Assembly (NCBI GenBank): GCA_018402565.1
Contig: JAGYIQ010000003.1
Span: forward strand, 447,746 to 511,745
Source: Pirellulaceae bacterium
GTDB taxonomy: Bacteria; Planctomycetota; Planctomycetia; Pirellulales; Pirellulaceae
DNA: 64,000 bases
Reading direction: 5' to 3'
Each line of letters begins with the position of its first letter. The stretch's first letter is position 1. The position numbers were made by a program, and so were the translations under genes. Below, piece after piece: positions 8,461-17,807 of the stretch. Under the pieces are notes generated by a model. That model had not been told where the DNA came from, searched no databases, and saw nothing but the letters and a program-made list of their open reading frames with translations.

Positions 8461-9764
8461 CCGCTCGGCCCCAGCCGCGCTGTCCAGCGAACGACGTCGA
8501 GGACTCGGCGAACGCCGGCAAGTCGCGGCGGACGCGGTCGCGACTTTCGGCTGAGAAATCAGCTCCACCGCCAGCCGAACGGCCGTCGAACCGAACGGCC
8601 AAATTGCCAGCGGATTTGCCGGCGGAAGTCCGCTGGCCAGATGCCGCTGGCTGCCGCGACCTGCGACGCAAAGTGCTGCGTTGGTTCGCTGCTCACCGCC
8701 GCGATTTGCCCTGGCGACGCACGCAGGACCCCTACGCGGTGTGGGTCAGCGAGGTGATGCTGCAGCAGACGCAGGTGGTGACGGTACAAGATTATTGGCC
8801 GCGGTTCCTGCAACGATTCCCCACCGTCAGCGATTTGGCCGCCGCACCGATCGACGACGTGCTGCGACTGTGGCAAGGGCTGGGCTATTATCGCCGCGCC
8901 AAACAACTGCATGCGGCGGCCGGTGTGATCGTCCAGCAGCACGGCGGGCAATTCCCCACAGACTTCAGCCAAGTGTTGGCGCTACCAGGAGTTGGACGCT
9001 ACACAGCCGGCGCAGTACTGTCGATCGCCCAGCAGCAATCGTGGCCGATCTTGGAAGGCAACACGGTCCGGCTCTACAGTCGTTTGTTGGGCTTGGCCAG
9101 CGATCCCACGACCCCGGCCAACCAACAACTGCTGTGGCGGTTCGCTGAAACCATCGTGCCTCAGTGTCGTGCCGGCGACTTCAACCAAGGCCTGATGGAA
9201 CTGGGCGGCCAAGTCTGCCAGCGCCATCAACCCAAATGCGGCGAGTGTCCCCTGCGGAAGGGTTGTGTCGCCTATCAAACGGGTCGCCAAGCCGAGATCC
9301 CCGCAGCCAAGTCACGGCCCACCCGCTGGGAGGCTCGCACCGAGTGCCTGGTGCTGCTGCAGCGCGGGCCACGTTGGTTGGGTCGAACCCTGCCCGCCGA
9401 TCAACGTTGGGCCGGATTATGGGATTTTCCGCGTTTTGACATTGGCTGGTTGTTGACCAACGAGCAAGACGAGCCGCAGTGGCCACTGCCGCCGCGGGCA
9501 CTCGAGTGGCTGCAACAACAAGTCCACGAGCAGTTTGGGCTGCGGGTCCAGCTGCAGCCGCTCGGTGAGCCGATTCGACACGCCGTCACTCGGTTCCGCA
9601 TCTTGTTGGCCGTGGCCCAGGGCCACGTCGCGGCCAGTCGTCTGTCCGCGACAGCGACCTCCGCTGGCTGGGAGTGGCTTTCGGCCGCTGCCATCGGCGA
9701 TCGCCCCCTCAGCGTCACTGCTCGGCAGGTCTGGGAACGCCAAATCGAACCCAGGGATACCTGA
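8457..9764 (+). CDS. mutY: A/G-specific adenine glycosylase MutY
   Basis: The enzyme removes adenine mispaired with 8-oxoguanine. Visible are the helix EVMLQQTQV with catalytic Glu, the helix-hairpin-helix LPGVGRYTAGA, the four-cysteine iron-sulphur loop C-x6-C-x2-C-x5-C (CQRHQPKCGECPLRKGC) and a C-terminal NUDIX-like domain. The catalytic Asp usually found in ILDGN is Glu here (PILEGNTVRL). I place the start at GTG 8457, overlapping the previous stop, because upstream residues in this frame only shadow the methyltransferase gene. A Ser/Arg/Pro-rich N-terminal extension of about 60 residues is unusual. Confidence 0.92.
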   Translation: MTARPQPRCPANDVEDSANAGKSRRTRSRLSAEKSAPPPAERPSNRTAKLPADLPAEVRWPDAAGCRDLRRKVLRWFAAHRRDLPWRRTQDPYAVWVSEVMLQQTQVVTVQDYWPRFLQRFPTVSDLAAAPIDDVLRLWQGLGYYRRAKQLHAAAGVIVQQHGGQFPTDFSQVLALPGVGRYTAGAVLSIAQQQSWPILEGNTVRLYSRLLGLASDPTTPANQQLLWRFAETIVPQCRAGDFNQGLMELGGQVCQRHQPKCGECPLRKGCVAYQTGRQAEIPAAKSRPTRWEARTECLVLLQRGPRWLGRTLPADQRWAGLWDFPRFDIGWLLTNEQDEPQWPLPPRALEWLQQQVHEQFGLRVQLQPLGEPIRHAVTRFRILLAVAQGHVAASRLSATATSAGWEWLSAAAIGDRPLSVTARQVWERQIEPRDT

Positions 9765-9802
9765 CAACAAGATTGAGTACGACGGCCACTTCCATTTCTT
9801 GC

Positions 9803-9990
9803 AGGACGTGGCAGCGACATTCACCCGCACGACCGGCGGCGTGCGCAGTCCCCTTCAGATAGGACGTGGCAGCGGTGTTTAACCGCAACGCCAGAGGCGT
9901 GCGCTGCACCATGCGCGACGTGCCATACAAACAAGCCTCCGCAGCGACATTCAACCGCACCGCCGGCGGCGTGCGCAGTCGCATGAACCA
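9803..9990. repeat. Three degenerate repeats downstream of mutY
   Basis: Three copies of a 55-70 bp unit with the core GCAGCGACATTCAACCGCAC and a following GGCGGCGTGCGCAGT lie head to tail. They look intergenic, with no convincing gene. They begin the repeat-rich stretch 9.8-13.1 kb. Confidence 0.7.
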
Positions 9991-10130
9991 GTTCAACGGT
10001 ATGCAGACGCTCAAACCCTTTCGAGCCCAACTCTTGTTGACATGCCCTACTCATCGAGAGACTGATCGCATGCCACTTTGCTCACACATCTCCGCGCGAA
10101 CACTTACTGAGGTCGGCTCTCAATCACAAA

Positions 10131-10148
10131 CCAGCAGAAGGCTGCTGG
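10131..10148. repeat. Hairpin repeat CCAGCAG..CTGCTGG, copy 1
   Basis: A palindrome with 7-bp arms around AAGG, here one base off perfect in the loop. The same element recurs twice further on, each time followed by GTCTAC or GTCGAC. Confidence 0.65.
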
Positions 10149-10225
10149 TCTACAGCTGCTTCCGTCGTGGCTCTGCCCGGCGGAGCGGCAACTGACGGCT
10201 ACCAAACCCCCAAGCCAACCAAAAT

Positions 10226-10370
10226 GCGGCTCGTCGCCCCTTGGCCACATCGCCACCGTCGGCCTCGTGCCGATGGGGCGATGACTGACCGGCTACCACA
10301 CCTCCCCCCAATAATCAAAAATGCAGGCTCGTCGCCACTTGGCCACATCGCCACCTGTCGGCTTCATGCC
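10226..10370. repeat. Intergenic repeat (about 95 bp unit), broken by the IS element
   Basis: Units carry TTGGCCACATCGCCACC, then CTCGTGCCGATGGGGCGATG and CCCCCCAATAATCAAAAA. One unit is complete (about 10226-10320); the next is interrupted at 10370 by the IS4-type element and continues at 11743. Confidence 0.7.
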
Positions 10371-11742
10371 ATTGGTATCTACACAAATCGCGACTTTTGC
10401 TATACACTCGGCATGATCCAGATCAAGCTGAAAGACAAGCGACTTTCCAGTCGTTGGGAACTAATGGTGAGGTGTCACATGCGGGTAGCGTCACCGCTAG
10501 CAGCGGGCGTCAGTGGGCTACCTGACGGTAATTTAAAAACGTCTTTCGCTGCCACGCAGGCGACTTGGCGTTTTTTGAATAATGACCGCGTCACCTTTGG
10601 AGAACTTGTCGTTCCGCTACAGGATTTCGCTAGAACCGCGTGTACTTCGATCTCAGCCCCATTTGTGCTGCTGGCCCATGACTGGAGCAAGCTCAGCTAC
10701 CCCGGGCACAAGAGTCGAGAGGACCTGGCAGAATTGTCTAGTTCTAGTGATGTTGGCTACGATCTGGCGTGTGCTTTGGCTATTAATCCAGACGATGGCT
10801 TGCCAATCGCTCCCCTGGAAATGCACCTCAAGACAGCCGCGGGGATGCTCAGTACGCGTGGCAAGGTGGAAGTTGCGGGGCACACCGATCAGGTCATGGC
10901 TACGATGAACGCGTCCGCCAGTTGGAATTTAGACAAGCCGATTGTCCATGTAATCGATCGTGAAGCAGATTCCGTAGGGCACTATCGCGATTGGACGGAA
11001 GCGGGGCATAAGTTTCTCGTTCGTGGCGATGATCGGCGAGTGCTGTATCAAGACAAGAAAGTCAAGCTAAGCGACGTCCGTCGTCAACTACAGGACCAGG
11101 GCGGATTTCAATCGGTAGGAACGGTGTTACACAATAACCGTCCGGTTGATATGGAGATTTCTGAGGCGGAGGTCACCTTGTATCGCCCTGCTCGAAAGAG
11201 CGTGAAAAAGGTCCGAACGGATGTCCCCGGAGTTCCGTTGCCCGTACGTCTGGTGTTGACACGACTTATTGACGATCAAAAGCAAGTCCTGGCACAGTGG
11301 TACTTATTGTCGAATGTTCCTACCGAGTGGGCGGACGCTAAAATGCTCGCCAACTGCTATTACTGGCGGTGGAAAATCGAGACCTATTTCAAACTGTTAA
11401 AGTCTAACGGCACTCAAATAGAGGATTGGCAACAAGAAACTGCGGAAGCGATTTTCCGGCGGATACTGGTTGCATCAATGGCCATGGTGACTGTCTGGCA
11501 CTTGATGGCAACCAATGAGCCGAAGACGAACGAATTTAAGAAACTGCTCATGAGCCTCAGCGGTCGTCAAACAAAAAGATCACGTCCATTTACAGCGCCG
11601 GCGCTGCTGGCAGGCCTCTGGTCATATCTTTCGATGATGTCCATTCTGGAGAAGATTGATATCGACTCCCTCAAGCAAATGGCCAAAGAAATTTCACTAC
11701 CTATTGCGCTCTTTAATTCGGGGTAGTTGTGTAGATACCAAT
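10371..11742 (+). mobile_element. IS4-family insertion sequence, complete
   Basis: Perfect 16-bp terminal inverted repeats ATTGGTATCTACACAA bound the element (10371-10386 and its complement at 11727-11742). Flanks GGCTTCATGCC (10360-10370) and GGCCTCGTGCC (11743-11753) form an 11-bp imperfect target duplication, and together rejoin the interrupted intergenic repeat. The single transposase gene fills it. GC content is visibly lower than in surrounding genes. Confidence 0.9.
10413..11726 (+). CDS. IS4-family DDE transposase
   Basis: A 437-residue transposase. The catalytic triad is visible as Asp in LLAHDWSKLSY, Asp in VIDREADS, and Glu in the YREK signature YYWRWKIETYFKLLK, spaced Y-x2-R-x3-E-x6-K as in IS4. 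It ends 16 bp before the right end of the element. The start is ATG 10413; the open frame upstream lies outside the IS and is not coding. The gene appears intact, so the element may still move. Confidence 0.93.
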   Translation: MIQIKLKDKRLSSRWELMVRCHMRVASPLAAGVSGLPDGNLKTSFAATQATWRFLNNDRVTFGELVVPLQDFARTACTSISAPFVLLAHDWSKLSYPGHKSREDLAELSSSSDVGYDLACALAINPDDGLPIAPLEMHLKTAAGMLSTRGKVEVAGHTDQVMATMNASASWNLDKPIVHVIDREADSVGHYRDWTEAGHKFLVRGDDRRVLYQDKKVKLSDVRRQLQDQGGFQSVGTVLHNNRPVDMEISEAEVTLYRPARKSVKKVRTDVPGVPLPVRLVLTRLIDDQKQVLAQWYLLSNVPTEWADAKMLANCYYWRWKIETYFKLLKSNGTQIEDWQQETAEAIFRRILVASMAMVTVWHLMATNEPKTNEFKKLLMSLSGRQTKRSRPFTAPALLAGLWSYLSMMSILEKIDIDSLKQMAKEISLPIALFNSG

Positions 11743-11835
11743 GGCCTCGTGCCGATGGGGCGATGACTGACCGGCTACCACCCCTCCCCCCAATAATCAA
11801 AAAGGAGGCCCCTTGCCCCTTGGTCACATGGCCCT
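11743..11835. repeat. Continuation of the intergenic repeat after the IS
   Basis: The right half of the interrupted unit, including GCCGATGGGGCGATGACTG and CCAATAATCAAAAA, followed by the beginning of another degenerate unit. Confidence 0.65.
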
Positions 11836-11928
11836 GGTTAACCTAGGCCCTGATTCGAGTAGGAGTACGAGTACCGCCAAAGGCTGAGTACGAGTACGAC
11901 GGCCACATCCTTTTCTACTCACCCCAAA

Positions 11929-11946
11929 CCAGCAGAGGGCTGCTGG
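11929..11946. repeat. Hairpin repeat CCAGCAGAGGGCTGCTGG, copy 2
   Basis: Perfect 7-bp arms around AGGG, immediately before the 14-bp minisatellite. Copy 3 follows that minisatellite, so the two hairpins bracket it. Confidence 0.7.
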
Positions 11947-11961
11947 TCTACAGTTGCCCCC

Positions 11962-12343
11962 CATTCCTCTGTCCCTATTCCTCTGTCCCTATTCCTCTGT
12001 CCTCATTCCTCTGTCCCTATTCCTCTGTCCCCATTCCTCTGTCCCTATTCCTCTGTCCTCATTCCTCTGTCCCTATTCCTCTGTCCCTATTCCTCTGTCC
12101 CCATTCCTCTGTCCCTATTCCTCTGTCCCTATTCCTCTGTCCCCATTCCTCTGTCCCCATTCCTCTGTCCCTATTCCTCTGTCCCCATTCCTCTGTCCCT
12201 ATTCCTCTGTCCCCATTCCTCTGTCCCTATTCCTCTGTCCCCCATTCCTCTGTCCCCATTCCTCTGTCCCCATTCCTCTGTCCCCATTCCTCTGTCCCCA
12301 TTCCTCTGTCCCTATTCCTCTGTCACCATTCCTCTGTCCCTAT
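11962..12343. repeat. Minisatellite of about 27 copies of a 14-bp unit
   Basis: The unit is TATTCCTCTGTCCC with variants CATTCCTCTGTCCC and TCATTCCTCTGTCC. All three frames are open over parts of it, giving spurious Pro/Leu/Ser ORFs. No start signal or flanking coding sequence supports a gene. Copy number is likely to vary between strains. Confidence 0.9.
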
Positions 12344-12354
12344 CACGCTTAAAA

Positions 12355-12372
12355 CCAGCAGAGGGCTGCTGG
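12355..12372. repeat. Hairpin repeat CCAGCAGAGGGCTGCTGG, copy 3
   Basis: Identical to copy 2 and located just after the minisatellite. Confidence 0.7.
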
Positions 12373-12383
12373 TCGACATCCCC

Positions 12384-12800
12384 GCCCACCATGCCGGCCT
12401 CGTGCCGATGGGGCGATGACTGACCGGCTACCACCCCTCCCCCCAATAATCAAAAAGAAGGATCTTTGCCTCTTGGCCACATCGCCCCCGTGCGGGTTTA
12501 CCCCGCCGGAGCGAAAGTTTGGGTAGCTAGAACGCCCCCCCCAAGAATCAAAAAGAAGGATCTTTGCCTCTTGGCCACATCGCCCCCGTGCGAGTTTACC
12601 CCGCCGGAGCGAAAGTTTGGGTAGCTAGAACGCCCCCCCAATAATCAAAAAGAAGGCTCGTCGCCCCTTGGTCACATCGCCACCTTCGGCCTCGTGCCGA
12701 TGGGGCGATGACTGACCGGCTACCACCCATCCCCCCAATAATCAAAAAGAAAGATCTTTGCCCCTTGGTTACACCGCCCGGGACAGCGAGAACGCCCAGG
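12384..12800. repeat. Array of 95-100 bp intergenic repeats
   Basis: Further units of the same family, two of them tandem variants carrying GTTTACCCCGCCGGAGCG and AAAGTTTGGGTAGCTAG (12443-12540 and 12541-12640), followed by units like those at 10226 and 11743. No gene is evident. Confidence 0.7.
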
Positions 12801-13146
12801 ACCATTCAAGCAGAGTTTAGGAAAGGCCCTGTCCCGCCACTCCTCCCTGATCCCTGAGTCAAATTCACCTACTCCCGAGCGGTTCCGTTTCCATAGCTTG
12901 TTGACAACCTACTCCAGTGAACATCCTGTTGTCATTACAGCTGCGATCTTCCACTTGGGCACCTTCCCACTTGACCGTTTTCAGCAATTGCCGGCCCCTT
13001 TTTCTGGAATTGGTGCGTTGCGCGAGTTGTCGAATTGCACTCAACATTCCCGCTCGATTCCACCTCTTCCAATGATGGCAAACCCCCGCTTGCTTCCACG
13101 ACTTGCTTCCACGACACCCTACAGAGCGTGAAGGGTTACGCTTAGC
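12801..13146. other. Gene-free stretch
   Basis: I see no convincing coding sequence. Near 13088-13131 lies CTTGCTTCCACGACACCCT followed by a GCGTGAAGGGTTACG segment, related to a dispersed repeat also seen at 60.6 and 63.9 kb. Confidence 0.5.
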
Positions 13147-13716
13147 TTACGCGTCTCGCTTGGCGGACAACCGGTACAGCGACTGGGTCTTTAGCACAGC
13201 GTAATCATCGGGGAAGGTATGCACGGCTTGCACGCGAAAACTGTTGACTCGCGTGTCGATGTACATGTAGCTGAAAGCGGCCATCCCGACACGGCCGCTG
13301 GTCTGGAATTGGTGCAACAGTCCATCGACCACGGGGCTGCCGGTGAAGGCCTGTTGCAAGTGCGAAAACGTTTCCGGGCTCAGCCGCTCCAGGTGGTATT
13401 GGTACTCATAGACTACACCGCCTTCGCATTCAATCCGATCCTGAAACTGATCATTGATCCGCGTGGCCAACAGTCGGCGGCGTTGGGGCAACTCTTGGTG
13501 GGCGCTGGTGGCCACTTCAGTAAAGACGCGCTGATCGGTTTTGAACATCACCAAGTGACCACTGGAGGTCACGTCGATCTGTGCGGTAAAGCGATCGCGT
13601 TCGATACGCCGCGTGGAATAGATCTGAAACAGTTCGGGATGGACCGATCGTCCATACAAGCCAAACGTCAATTCAGAAATCTTCGGACGCGTAGTCAACA
13701 GGCTCATGGAAGTCAT
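13147..13716 (-). CDS. Conserved hypothetical protein, possibly DUF2617
   Basis: A soluble protein of 189 residues with motifs LYGRSVHPELF, a central strand-rich half, and YEYQYHLERLSPETF. The layout recalls DUF2617 proteins of unknown function, but I cannot confirm this without a profile search. ATG 13716 or the Met three residues on may be used. It stands alone between a repeat region and lpxI. Confidence 0.55.
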   Translation of the reverse strand: MTSMSLLTTRPKISELTFGLYGRSVHPELFQIYSTRRIERDRFTAQIDVTSSGHLVMFKTDQRVFTEVATSAHQELPQRRRLLATRINDQFQDRIECEGGVVYEYQYHLERLSPETFSHLQQAFTGSPVVDGLLHQFQTSGRVGMAAFSYMYIDTRVNSFRVQAVHTFPDDYAVLKTQSLYRLSAKRDA

Positions 13717-14065
13717 TCTTCAGGGGACAGCAGGGCAACCACCACTCTCGTTTCGTCGTACCTCGTCGGTCGGCCGCGTGGGGCCAGCGACTTCGTGCGA
13801 CGGAGCGATTAAATATCAGCTTCCTTGCCGACCCGCGAGATCAACTGACGGGGCGCGAAAAAAAAACAGCGATTGTGAGCCATTTTCTCTGAGACGTCTT
13901 CTATCAGCCGAGCCCAAAAACCTTGGAGAAAAGTGGCGTTGCGACTGACTTTTCCTCAAGCCCTAAAGTATACAACAGCGGTGGGCAAAAATCGAGGCGC
14001 CGAATCGTGAATAATTAGCGCAGCGGTCGGCGCAAGCGACGATTTTTCGGCTTGACAAGCAGAGA
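13717..14065. other. Intergenic, nothing recognised
   Basis: This holds the upstream region of the DUF2617-like gene (both neighbouring genes are minus-strand, so it also lies downstream of lpxI). No RNA gene, clear terminator or repeat was seen. Confidence 0.4.
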
Positions 14066-14992
14066 TCAAGCCACTTGAGAAGTTTCACCAAGTCCCCGCG
14101 CCGTCAATTCGGCGGAGTCGACCGCAACCAAAGTCAGACGATGCCGGTTGGCATAGGCCACAACATCGGCCTGTTGTAAGACGATCGTTTTATGAGCTTC
14201 AAAAGCCAAGACACGCCCGCCGGCGGCACGTAGATTTTCCAGCGTCTGCACACCAATCGTGGGCACATCGAAACGCATGTCTTGTTGCGGCTTGGCCACC
14301 TTGACTAAGGTAAATCCACCATGGCGACACAACTGCCCGGCGCGTTCGATGCAGGCGTCCGTCCCTTCCAAGGCTTCCACTGCCAATGCCACGCCACGAT
14401 GGACCGCGACGGTTTGCCCGATATCCAACTGGCCCATGGCCTTGGCCAATTGCCAACCGTAAGCGATATCGTGCCAATCGCTCGTCGACAACTTTCCTCG
14501 CGTCAATTGCCCGGGAGCCACCAACAGATGCGGGGCGTAATCGGTTGCAGCAGCCATGTGAATTCCTGCATCTTGATAAAGCTTGACCACCGTCAACAAC
14601 AGCTCGTCGTCGTTCCGCCGCGCGCGATTGGTGATGAAGTGGTGGTAGAAGTAACGCATGAACAACAGGTCGGGCAGATGATACCACCAGGCGAAGCGGC
14701 GAAACATCGCCGTCTTGAATAACTTGCCCGCCATCGTCACATGCTGCACATCGTGTTGGCGAAAAAATTTCAGCTTACAACCAAAATGGGCCACACCCGA
14801 CCATTGCACGGCCGTGCACTCGTCGGCCAAGCGTGGATCGGCGTGATCGTGCAACAACGCTCCGTAGACCTCCACCCCAGCGGCTCGCAGGCTCTGCGCC
14901 ACCTGAATGGGAAACTCGCCCCAGCCTGCAACCAAGCCAACCCGCGCGGGCAGGGCAATGGTGGGCGACGACGAGACAGGAGAATCCAACAT
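14066..14992 (-). CDS. lpxI: UDP-2,3-diacylglucosamine pyrophosphatase LpxI
   Basis: Hydrolyses UDP-2,3-diacylglucosamine to lipid X in lipid A synthesis. Conserved LpxI features are visible: the N-terminal GLVAGWGEFP segment, the central AMFRRF..DLLF region, the DIGQTVAVHRGVALAVEA strand block and VAKPQQDMRFDVPTIGVQTL near the C-terminus. Length (308) is slightly above the usual 270-280. It starts 21 bp after lpxD on the same strand, so two lipid A steps form one operon. LpxH is the alternative enzyme in many proteobacteria; here LpxI is used. Confidence 0.9.
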   Translation of the reverse strand: MLDSPVSSSPTIALPARVGLVAGWGEFPIQVAQSLRAAGVEVYGALLHDHADPRLADECTAVQWSGVAHFGCKLKFFRQHDVQHVTMAGKLFKTAMFRRFAWWYHLPDLLFMRYFYHHFITNRARRNDDELLLTVVKLYQDAGIHMAAATDYAPHLLVAPGQLTRGKLSTSDWHDIAYGWQLAKAMGQLDIGQTVAVHRGVALAVEALEGTDACIERAGQLCRHGGFTLVKVAKPQQDMRFDVPTIGVQTLENLRAAGGRVLAFEAHKTIVLQQADVVAYANRHRLTLVAVDSAELTARGLGETSQVA

Positions 14993-15013
14993 GACAGCCT
15001 TCCACAGCAGACA

Positions 15014-16126
15014 CTACGCGACGCGACGATCCGACATCGGAGCTGGCTGGGTCGTTGCCGGGGCTGCCGCTTGGGCCGCCGTCGGACGGGTTTGCTCCTC
15101 CTGCAGCACCTGCTCCAAACGCTCGATGCGCCGCAGCATGTCCTTCCACTTGTGGTACCATTCGGCGATCTTGCCCACCACCGCCCAGTTCCGCATCTGG
15201 TCCTTGATCGGCAGGGCAGGGCTGCCCAGATAGACGGACTTGGCCGGGATGTTATTCATAACACCTGACTGCGCTCCCAAAGTGGCTTGATCGCCGATGT
15301 CGACGTGATCGCCAATACCGACCTGGCCGCCCATCACGACATAGTCGCCCGTGCGGCAACTGCCGGCGATGCCCACCTGACTGCAGATCAAATTGTGTTT
15401 GCCCAAGCGACAATTGTGAGCGATCATCACCAAGTTATCGATCTTCGTGCCCATGCCGATCACGGTGTCGTTGTAGGTGCCCCGATCGATCGTTGAATTG
15501 GCGCCCACCTCCACCGAGTCTTCGATGACCACGCGGCCCAATTGGGCCGACAGGTGGTGCTGACCCTGACGAGTCACGTAACCGAAACCGTCCGCGCCCA
15601 AAACAGCGCCGGCGTGAATGCGGCAATCGGCACCGACGACCGTGTCGCGGTACAAAACACAGCGAGGGAACAGACGGGTCCGCGACCCGATCCGGCAACC
15701 CGGTTCAATCACCACGCCCGCCCCCACATGGACACCGGCGGCCAATTCCACGTGGTCACCGATCACCGCGTAGGGCTCGATAATGCAATCGGGGCCGATC
15801 CGAGCCGACAACGACACACTGGCCAACGGACTGATCCCGCGCACTGCCCCACGCGTCGGAGGGCAGAAATGCTGCACCAGACGGGCAAAGGCCGCGTGCA
15901 CGTCAGCCACCACCACACAGGTCTTGTCGCAGGCCGGGAATTCGGCGGGCAATATCACCGCCAACGCGGCAGAAGCCGCCAATTTGCTGGCATAACGGGG
16001 ATCGTCCGCCAACGTGATCTCCGTGGGACCCGCATCCCGAATGGGGGCCGCGCCAGAAATCGTCAGATTCTCGTCGCCGATGACCTCTCCCGAGACCAAT
16101 TCGGCGATTTCCTTGATCGTAAGCAT
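15014..16126 (-). CDS. lpxD: UDP-3-O-acylglucosamine N-acyltransferase LpxD
   Basis: Transfers an acyl chain to UDP-3-O-acylglucosamine in lipid A synthesis. The N-terminal domain is followed by a left-handed beta-helix of hexapeptide repeats (about residues 95-310) with the catalytic His in MIAHNCRLGKHN. A C-terminal coiled segment with a Thr/Ala/Pro tail ends the protein. I choose ATG 16126, which has AGGA 9-12 bases upstream and starts MLTIKEIAELV, instead of the longer open frame to 16261. Divergent from dnaB. Confidence 0.92.
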   Translation of the reverse strand: MLTIKEIAELVSGEVIGDENLTISGAAPIRDAGPTEITLADDPRYASKLAASAALAVILPAEFPACDKTCVVVADVHAAFARLVQHFCPPTRGAVRGISPLASVSLSARIGPDCIIEPYAVIGDHVELAAGVHVGAGVVIEPGCRIGSRTRLFPRCVLYRDTVVGADCRIHAGAVLGADGFGYVTRQGQHHLSAQLGRVVIEDSVEVGANSTIDRGTYNDTVIGMGTKIDNLVMIAHNCRLGKHNLICSQVGIAGSCRTGDYVVMGGQVGIGDHVDIGDQATLGAQSGVMNNIPAKSVYLGSPALPIKDQMRNWAVVGKIAEWYHKWKDMLRRIERLEQVLQEEQTRPTAAQAAAPATTQPAPMSDRRVA

Positions 16127-16352
16127 TGTCGTCGACCATCCTTTGTCGAAAACGAAGGTGCCTAGCCGGTCGGAAACTCCGAGTTTTGTCCAGAATCCTG
16201 AAACCGACGGTTGACGGCATCTTAACCCCCTGCCGCGGTTTCCCCAAGACGAATTTCCCAAATTCGCTCCACCGGCTGTTTCCTCCGCCCGGACCGTTGA
16301 TTATGTTGACTCGTCCCCACGGACCTGTCTTTAGCTGGAGAGGGAGTTCCCA

Positions 16353-17807
16353 GTGAAAAAACCGCGTAGAAGCAACGATCGCCGCCGCGATCAACCCAAC
16401 CCCGAGTTCGATGAATCGGTCATGGCCCGGCCGATGCCCAGCAACATCGAGGCCGAAACCGCGGTGCTGGGCTCGATTTTCCTCCTGCCCGATGTACTGG
16501 ATAACGTCATCCAGATCCTGCGGCCGGACGATTTCTACGACGACGCCAACCGCTTGTTGTTCGAGTCGATCCTGGAGTGCTCGGCCGAGGGCAAAAAAGT
16601 TGACCCGACGATCATTCGCGAGAAGCTGCGGTCCAAGGAAAAGTACGATGTGATGGGCGGGGCCGCCTATTTCGCTCGGGTCGTTACCTCGGTCAACAAC
16701 GCGGCCCACGCGGAATACTACGCCGATATTGTCGCCAGCAAGGCCACGCTGCGAAAATTGATCGTCGCCAGCACCGATATCCTCAGCACCGCCTACCAAT
16801 CGGATGTGGTCCCCAAGGATGCCCTCAGCCAGGCCGAGCAGCAGATCTTCAACATCCTGGACAATCGCAGCTCCAATTCGCTCAAGCCAATGCGGGAGAT
16901 CCTGGATGTCTTCCTCGATCGGCTGGATGCCCGCCTGCAGGGCGTGCGGTTGGAGGGCTTCGTCGAGTCCGGCTACAGCAAGATGGATGAGATGACCGGC
17001 GGTTTCCGCGAAAACGAGCTACTGATCCTGGCGGCCCGCCCGAGTATGGGCAAGACCGCGTTTGCCATGAACGTCGCCGCGAATGTCTCGATTCGGCAAA
17101 GCCAACCCACACTGTTTATCAGCTTGGAAATGGGGGCCAACGAACTGATCGACCGCATGCTCTGCTCCGAAGCTCGCGTCAACGGCCACCAATTGCGCAA
17201 CGGCAGCCTCAGCCAAGCTGAACGCGGCAAACTCTCCAAGACCGCTGCCCAGATCGCCGGTGCACCGTTTTTTGTCGATGACTCCCCCTCGCGGACCGTC
17301 TCCGAAATCGCCGCCGCCGGTCGCCGAGTCAAACGCCAATGCGACAACAAGCTGGGCCTGATCGTCATCGACTACCTGCAGCTGATCGAGCCGGACAACC
17401 CCAACGACCCGCGGCAGGAGCAAGTGGCCAAAATCGCTCGTCGCCTCAAGGGCATGGCCCGCGAGCTGAAAGTGCCGATCCTCTGCCTGGCCCAGCTCAA
17501 CCGCCAGGCCGAGGCCTCCCGCGACAACCGGCCCCGGCTCAACCATCTCCGCGAATCGGGAGCGATCGAGCAGGATGCCGACGTGGTGATGTTCGTGCAC
17601 CGCGAGGAGTACTACCGCAAGGGCGACCCGGAAGCCCTGGCCGAACTCAAGGGCCAGGCCTTGATCATCATCGAAAAGCAGCGAAACGGCCCCACCGGCG
17701 ACGTGGAATTGGTCTGGCAGGCGGATTACACCCGCTTCGACGACCGAGCCCCCGAGCGATTCAGCGAATTCGACGACTACCAACCGGCCATGGCCGACGA
17801 CCTGTAG
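16353..17807 (+). CDS. dnaB: Replicative DNA helicase DnaB
   Basis: Unwinds DNA at the replication fork. Visible are the N-terminal helical domain (IEAETAVLGSIFL), the Walker A motif ARPSMGKTAFAMN near residue 228, Walker B LIVIDYLQLI, and the C-terminal core HLRESGAIEQDADVVMFVHR. Length (484) is normal and no intein is present. The start is GTG 16353 with GGAGAGGGAG upstream. Divergent from lpxD across 226 bp. Confidence 0.96.
   Translation: MKKPRRSNDRRRDQPNPEFDESVMARPMPSNIEAETAVLGSIFLLPDVLDNVIQILRPDDFYDDANRLLFESILECSAEGKKVDPTIIREKLRSKEKYDVMGGAAYFARVVTSVNNAAHAEYYADIVASKATLRKLIVASTDILSTAYQSDVVPKDALSQAEQQIFNILDNRSSNSLKPMREILDVFLDRLDARLQGVRLEGFVESGYSKMDEMTGGFRENELLILAARPSMGKTAFAMNVAANVSIRQSQPTLFISLEMGANELIDRMLCSEARVNGHQLRNGSLSQAERGKLSKTAAQIAGAPFFVDDSPSRTVSEIAAAGRRVKRQCDNKLGLIVIDYLQLIEPDNPNDPRQEQVAKIARRLKGMARELKVPILCLAQLNRQAEASRDNRPRLNHLRESGAIEQDADVVMFVHREEYYRKGDPEALAELKGQALIIIEKQRNGPTGDVELVWQADYTRFDDRAPERFSEFDDYQPAMADDL

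Noticed and set aside
11954..12352. A 132-residue Pro/Leu/Ser repeat ORF
   Set aside because: It is only the 14-bp minisatellite read in an open frame; no start signal or coding flank.
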